A stretch of DNA of 6,170 nt from assembly GCA_002403415.1 (NCBI GenBank), contig DHHS01000005.1, positions 1 to 6,170 of the forward strand, read 5' to 3'. Below, piece by piece: positions 4,308 to 6,170 of this stretch (the first letter of the stretch is position 1; each line of letters opens with the position of its first letter). Source of the stretch: Sphingomonas sp. UBA4766. GTDB lineage: Bacteria > Pseudomonadota > Alphaproteobacteria > Sphingomonadales > Sphingomonadaceae. Made by a program: the position numbers and the translations under genes. Below the pieces are notes generated by a model. It saw only the letters and a program-made list of their open reading frames with translations, was not told the DNA's origin and did no database searches.

Positions 4308-5560
4308 AGATGACCTCGCTTCAGGCATCGCAACTCGCCGCGGCGCTTGCCGGGGTCGCCTTGATTGGCTTCGTCGCGGGTCGCTACGCGTCGCCATCGA
4401 CAAGCGTCGCCCCATCAGGCGCGGCGTCGGGCAGCAAGCGGCCGCTTTATTATTACGACCCGATGTTCCCCAACCAGAAGTTCGACAAGCCCGGCAAGTC
4501 ACCCTTCATGGACATGGAACTGGTGCCGAAATTTGCCGATGAGGGCACGGGCGGCAAGGCGACAAGCGGACCACCCGCAGTGACGATCAATCCCGCCGCA
4601 ATGCAGAATCTGGGTGTCCGCATCGTCGCGGCCAAGCGCGATACGCTGGCGACCGGCCTGGATGTGACCGGCGTCATCGCGTTCAACGAGCGCAATGTCG
4701 CAGTGGTACAGGCGCGGGCGGCGGGGTTCGTCCAGCGCGGCTATCGACGGGCACCGGGCGATATCATCGCAGCCGGCGCGCCCCTCGCTGATGTGCTGGT
4801 GCCTGAATGGGGCGGCGCGCAGCGCGAATATCTGGCGGTGCAGCGCACGGGCAATGCAGCCCTTGCGAGTGCCGCGCGGCAGCGACTGACGCTGCTCGGT
4901 ATGCCGCCGGGGCTCGTCAGCGCGGTGGCGCGCAGCGGACGCGTGCATGACGTGACAACGCTGACGACGCCTTCGGGCGGCGTGATCGATACGCTCGACG
5001 TGCGCCCCGGCATGACGCTGGCGATGGGTCAGCCGCTCGCGCGTGTCGTCGGCCTCGGCACGGTCTGGCTCGATGCCGCGGTGCCAGAGGCACGGATCGG
5101 CGATGTGCGCACCGGTGCTGCCGTAACGGCGGAGCTGACCGCATTCCCCGGCGAACATTTCCCCGGCCGTATTCAGGCCATCCTGCCGACCGCGCAGAGC
5201 GAGAGCCGGACGATCACCGTCCGCGTCGAACTGCAAAATGTCGGCTTGCGGCTGCGCCCCGGCATGTTCGCGCGCGTGTCGGTGGGGCAAGGCGAGCGCA
5301 GCGCGCTGCTGATCCCGACCGAAGCCGTCATCCGCACCGGCAAGCGCACGATCGTGATGCTGGCGGCAGGCGATGGCCGCTATCACCCTGCCGAAGTGCA
5401 GCTGGGCCGCGAAAGTGGCGGGCGCACCGAAATCCTGGCCGGGCTCGCCGAGGGCGAGAAGGTCGTCGCCTCGGGCCAGTTCCTGCTCGATTCCGAAGCG
5501 AGCCTGACGGGCATTCCGGTCCGCCCGATCGGGACGGCGCCCGCGAGCAACGCTAAGTGA
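4304..5560 (+). CDS. cusB: CusB-type periplasmic adaptor of the Cu(I)/Ag(I) RND efflux system
   Basis: Predicted 418-residue membrane fusion protein joining the CusA-type pump to the outer-membrane factor. An N-terminal membrane anchor or signal lies at about 8-28. Residues 48-79 form the short metal-binding segment YYYDPMFPNQ...DKPGKSPFMDMELVPKF. Its methionines M54, M69 and M71 have the same 15- and 2-residue spacing as the three Cu/Ag-binding methionines of E. coli CusB. The lipoyl/barrel-sandwich and beta-barrel regions follow (about 95-330, with TGVIAFNERNVAVVQARAAG and TLDVRPGMTLAMGQPLARV), then a membrane-proximal domain with GLAEGEKVVASGQFLLDSE near the C-terminus. The start is GTG 4304, with AAGGAG (4291-4296) 7 bases upstream; ATG 4310 would be 13 bases away. 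It overlaps both neighbours through GTGA junctions. The Met set makes Cu/Ag much more likely than Zn/Cd/Co. Confidence 0.92.
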   Translation: MKMTSLQASQLAAALAGVALIGFVAGRYASPSTSVAPSGAASGSKRPLYYYDPMFPNQKFDKPGKSPFMDMELVPKFADEGTGGKATSGPPAVTINPAAMQNLGVRIVAAKRDTLATGLDVTGVIAFNERNVAVVQARAAGFVQRGYRRAPGDIIAAGAPLADVLVPEWGGAQREYLAVQRTGNAALASAARQRLTLLGMPPGLVSAVARSGRVHDVTTLTTPSGGVIDTLDVRPGMTLAMGQPLARVVGLGTVWLDAAVPEARIGDVRTGAAVTAELTAFPGEHFPGRIQAILPTAQSESRTITVRVELQNVGLRLRPGMFARVSVGQGERSALLIPTEAVIRTGKRTIVMLAAGDGRYHPAEVQLGRESGGRTEILAGLAEGEKVVASGQFLLDSEASLTGIPVRPIGTAPASNAK

Positions 5561-6170
5561 TCGCCGCCGTCATCCGCTGGTCGATCGCGCAGCGGCTGTT
5601 CGTGCTGCTGGCAGCGGCGATGGTGGCGGCGGCGGGCGTCATCGCGGTCCGCTCGACCGCGATCGACGCGCTGCCCGATCTGTCCGACGTGCAGGTCATC
5701 ATCCGCACCAACTATCCGGGCCAGGCGCCGCGCATCGTCGAGAATCAGGTCACCTATCCGCTGGCGACGACGATGCTGTCGGTGCCCGGCGCGCGCGTCG
5801 TGCGGGGCTATTCGTTCGTCGGCTACAGCCTCGTCTATGTGCTGTTCGAGGACAATACCGACCTTTATTGGGCGCGCAGCCGCGTGCTCGAATATCTGAG
5901 CCAGGTGCAAGGGCAGTTGCCCGCAGGAGCGAAGACCGAGCTCGGGCCGGATGCGACCGGGGTCGGCTGGATCTATGAATATGCGTTGGTCGACCGCAGC
6001 GGCCGCAACGACCTGGCGCAGCTGCGCAGCCTGCAGGACTGGTTCCTGCGCTATGAGCTGAAAACGATCCCCGGCGTCAGCGAAGTGGCCGCGGTTGGCG
6101 GGATGGTCCGGCAATATCAGGTCGTGCTCGATCCCGACAAGCTGATCGCTTACGGCATCTCGCACGAGGC
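5557..6170 (+). CDS. cusA: CusA-type RND metal efflux pump, N-terminal 204 residues (cut by window edge)
   Basis: GTG 5557 opens a frame, overlapping the adaptor stop in a GTGA junction, that runs open to the window edge. The visible part has TM1 at about 12-31 and then the start of the periplasmic pore domain. Nearly continuous CusA signatures are present: DALPDLSDVQVIIRT, YPGQAPRIVENQVTYPL, TMLSVPGA, WARSRVLEYLSQVQGQLP, ELGPDATGVGWIYEYALVD, LRSLQDWFLRYELKTIPGV and VGGMVRQYQVVLDP. These match E. coli CusA by eye closely enough to favour CusA over CzcA. CusA is the trimeric proton-driven inner-membrane pump, about 1040 residues in full, that sends Cu(I)/Ag(I) through CusB to the outer-membrane channel. 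The methionine relay and the proton-relay aspartate lie beyond the window, so metal choice rests on overall likeness and the adaptor's Met triad. Confidence 0.95.
   Translation, partial: MIAAVIRWSIAQRLFVLLAAAMVAAAGVIAVRSTAIDALPDLSDVQVIIRTNYPGQAPRIVENQVTYPLATTMLSVPGARVVRGYSFVGYSLVYVLFEDNTDLYWARSRVLEYLSQVQGQLPAGAKTELGPDATGVGWIYEYALVDRSGRNDLAQLRSLQDWFLRYELKTIPGVSEVAAVGGMVRQYQVVLDPDKLIAYGISHE

Noticed and set aside
4499..5386. 295-residue open frame on the minus strand
   Set aside because: It lies opposite the well-supported cusB gene, is rich in Arg/His/Ala as expected from high-GC antisense frames, and has no recognisable domain.
5383..6165. 260-residue open frame on the minus strand
   Set aside because: It is antisense to cusB and cusA, whose protein motifs are unmistakable; it is a composition artefact.

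Overview
The window reads as a heavy-metal resistance island from a GC-rich alphaproteobacterium, most likely a sphingomonad. The organism is an inference from the high GC content, the codon choice and the resemblance of the short CDF transporter, the RND operon and the small exported proteins to sphingomonad versions. No rRNA, tRNA, transposase, integrase or CRISPR array is visible.

Layout. The left part (1-1284) runs leftward: a short CDF metal-efflux protein (619-1284), a small exported His-rich protein (157-501), and the first 30 codons of another exported protein cut by the window edge (1-90). The centre (1285-2103) holds a near-perfect MerR-type operator, then a rightward MerR regulator of the Cd/Zn/Pb type (1352-1783) overlapped by a YnfA-family membrane protein (1780-2103). 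The right part (2182-6170) runs rightward: a small exported Cys/Met-rich protein (2182-2508), an unrecognised exported protein (2642-2944), a strong hairpin (2952-2987), and an RND efflux operon made of a TolC-family outer-membrane factor (3078-4307), a CusB-type adaptor (4304-5560) and a CusA-type pump (5557 onward, cut by the window edge).

Working model. The left and centre look like a divalent-metal module: the MerR protein senses Zn/Cd/Pb-type ions and switches on the divergent CDF gene from a promoter with an over-long spacer. The right is a Cu(I)/Ag(I) module: the adaptor keeps the three methionines that bind metal in CusB, and the pump is very like CusA. Each side has a small secreted protein whose ligands match the predicted metal: His on the left, Cys/Met on the right. 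Both small proteins end in a similar Arg-Pro-Pro tail.

The most unusual non-coding feature is a long hairpin at 103-161. In the leftward mRNA it pairs the stop-codon region of the His-rich gene with the Shine-Dalgarno sequence of the next gene, which would suit translational coupling. No wholly new system is evident. The parts that look least described are the two RPP-tailed small proteins, the 100-residue exported protein and this hairpin.
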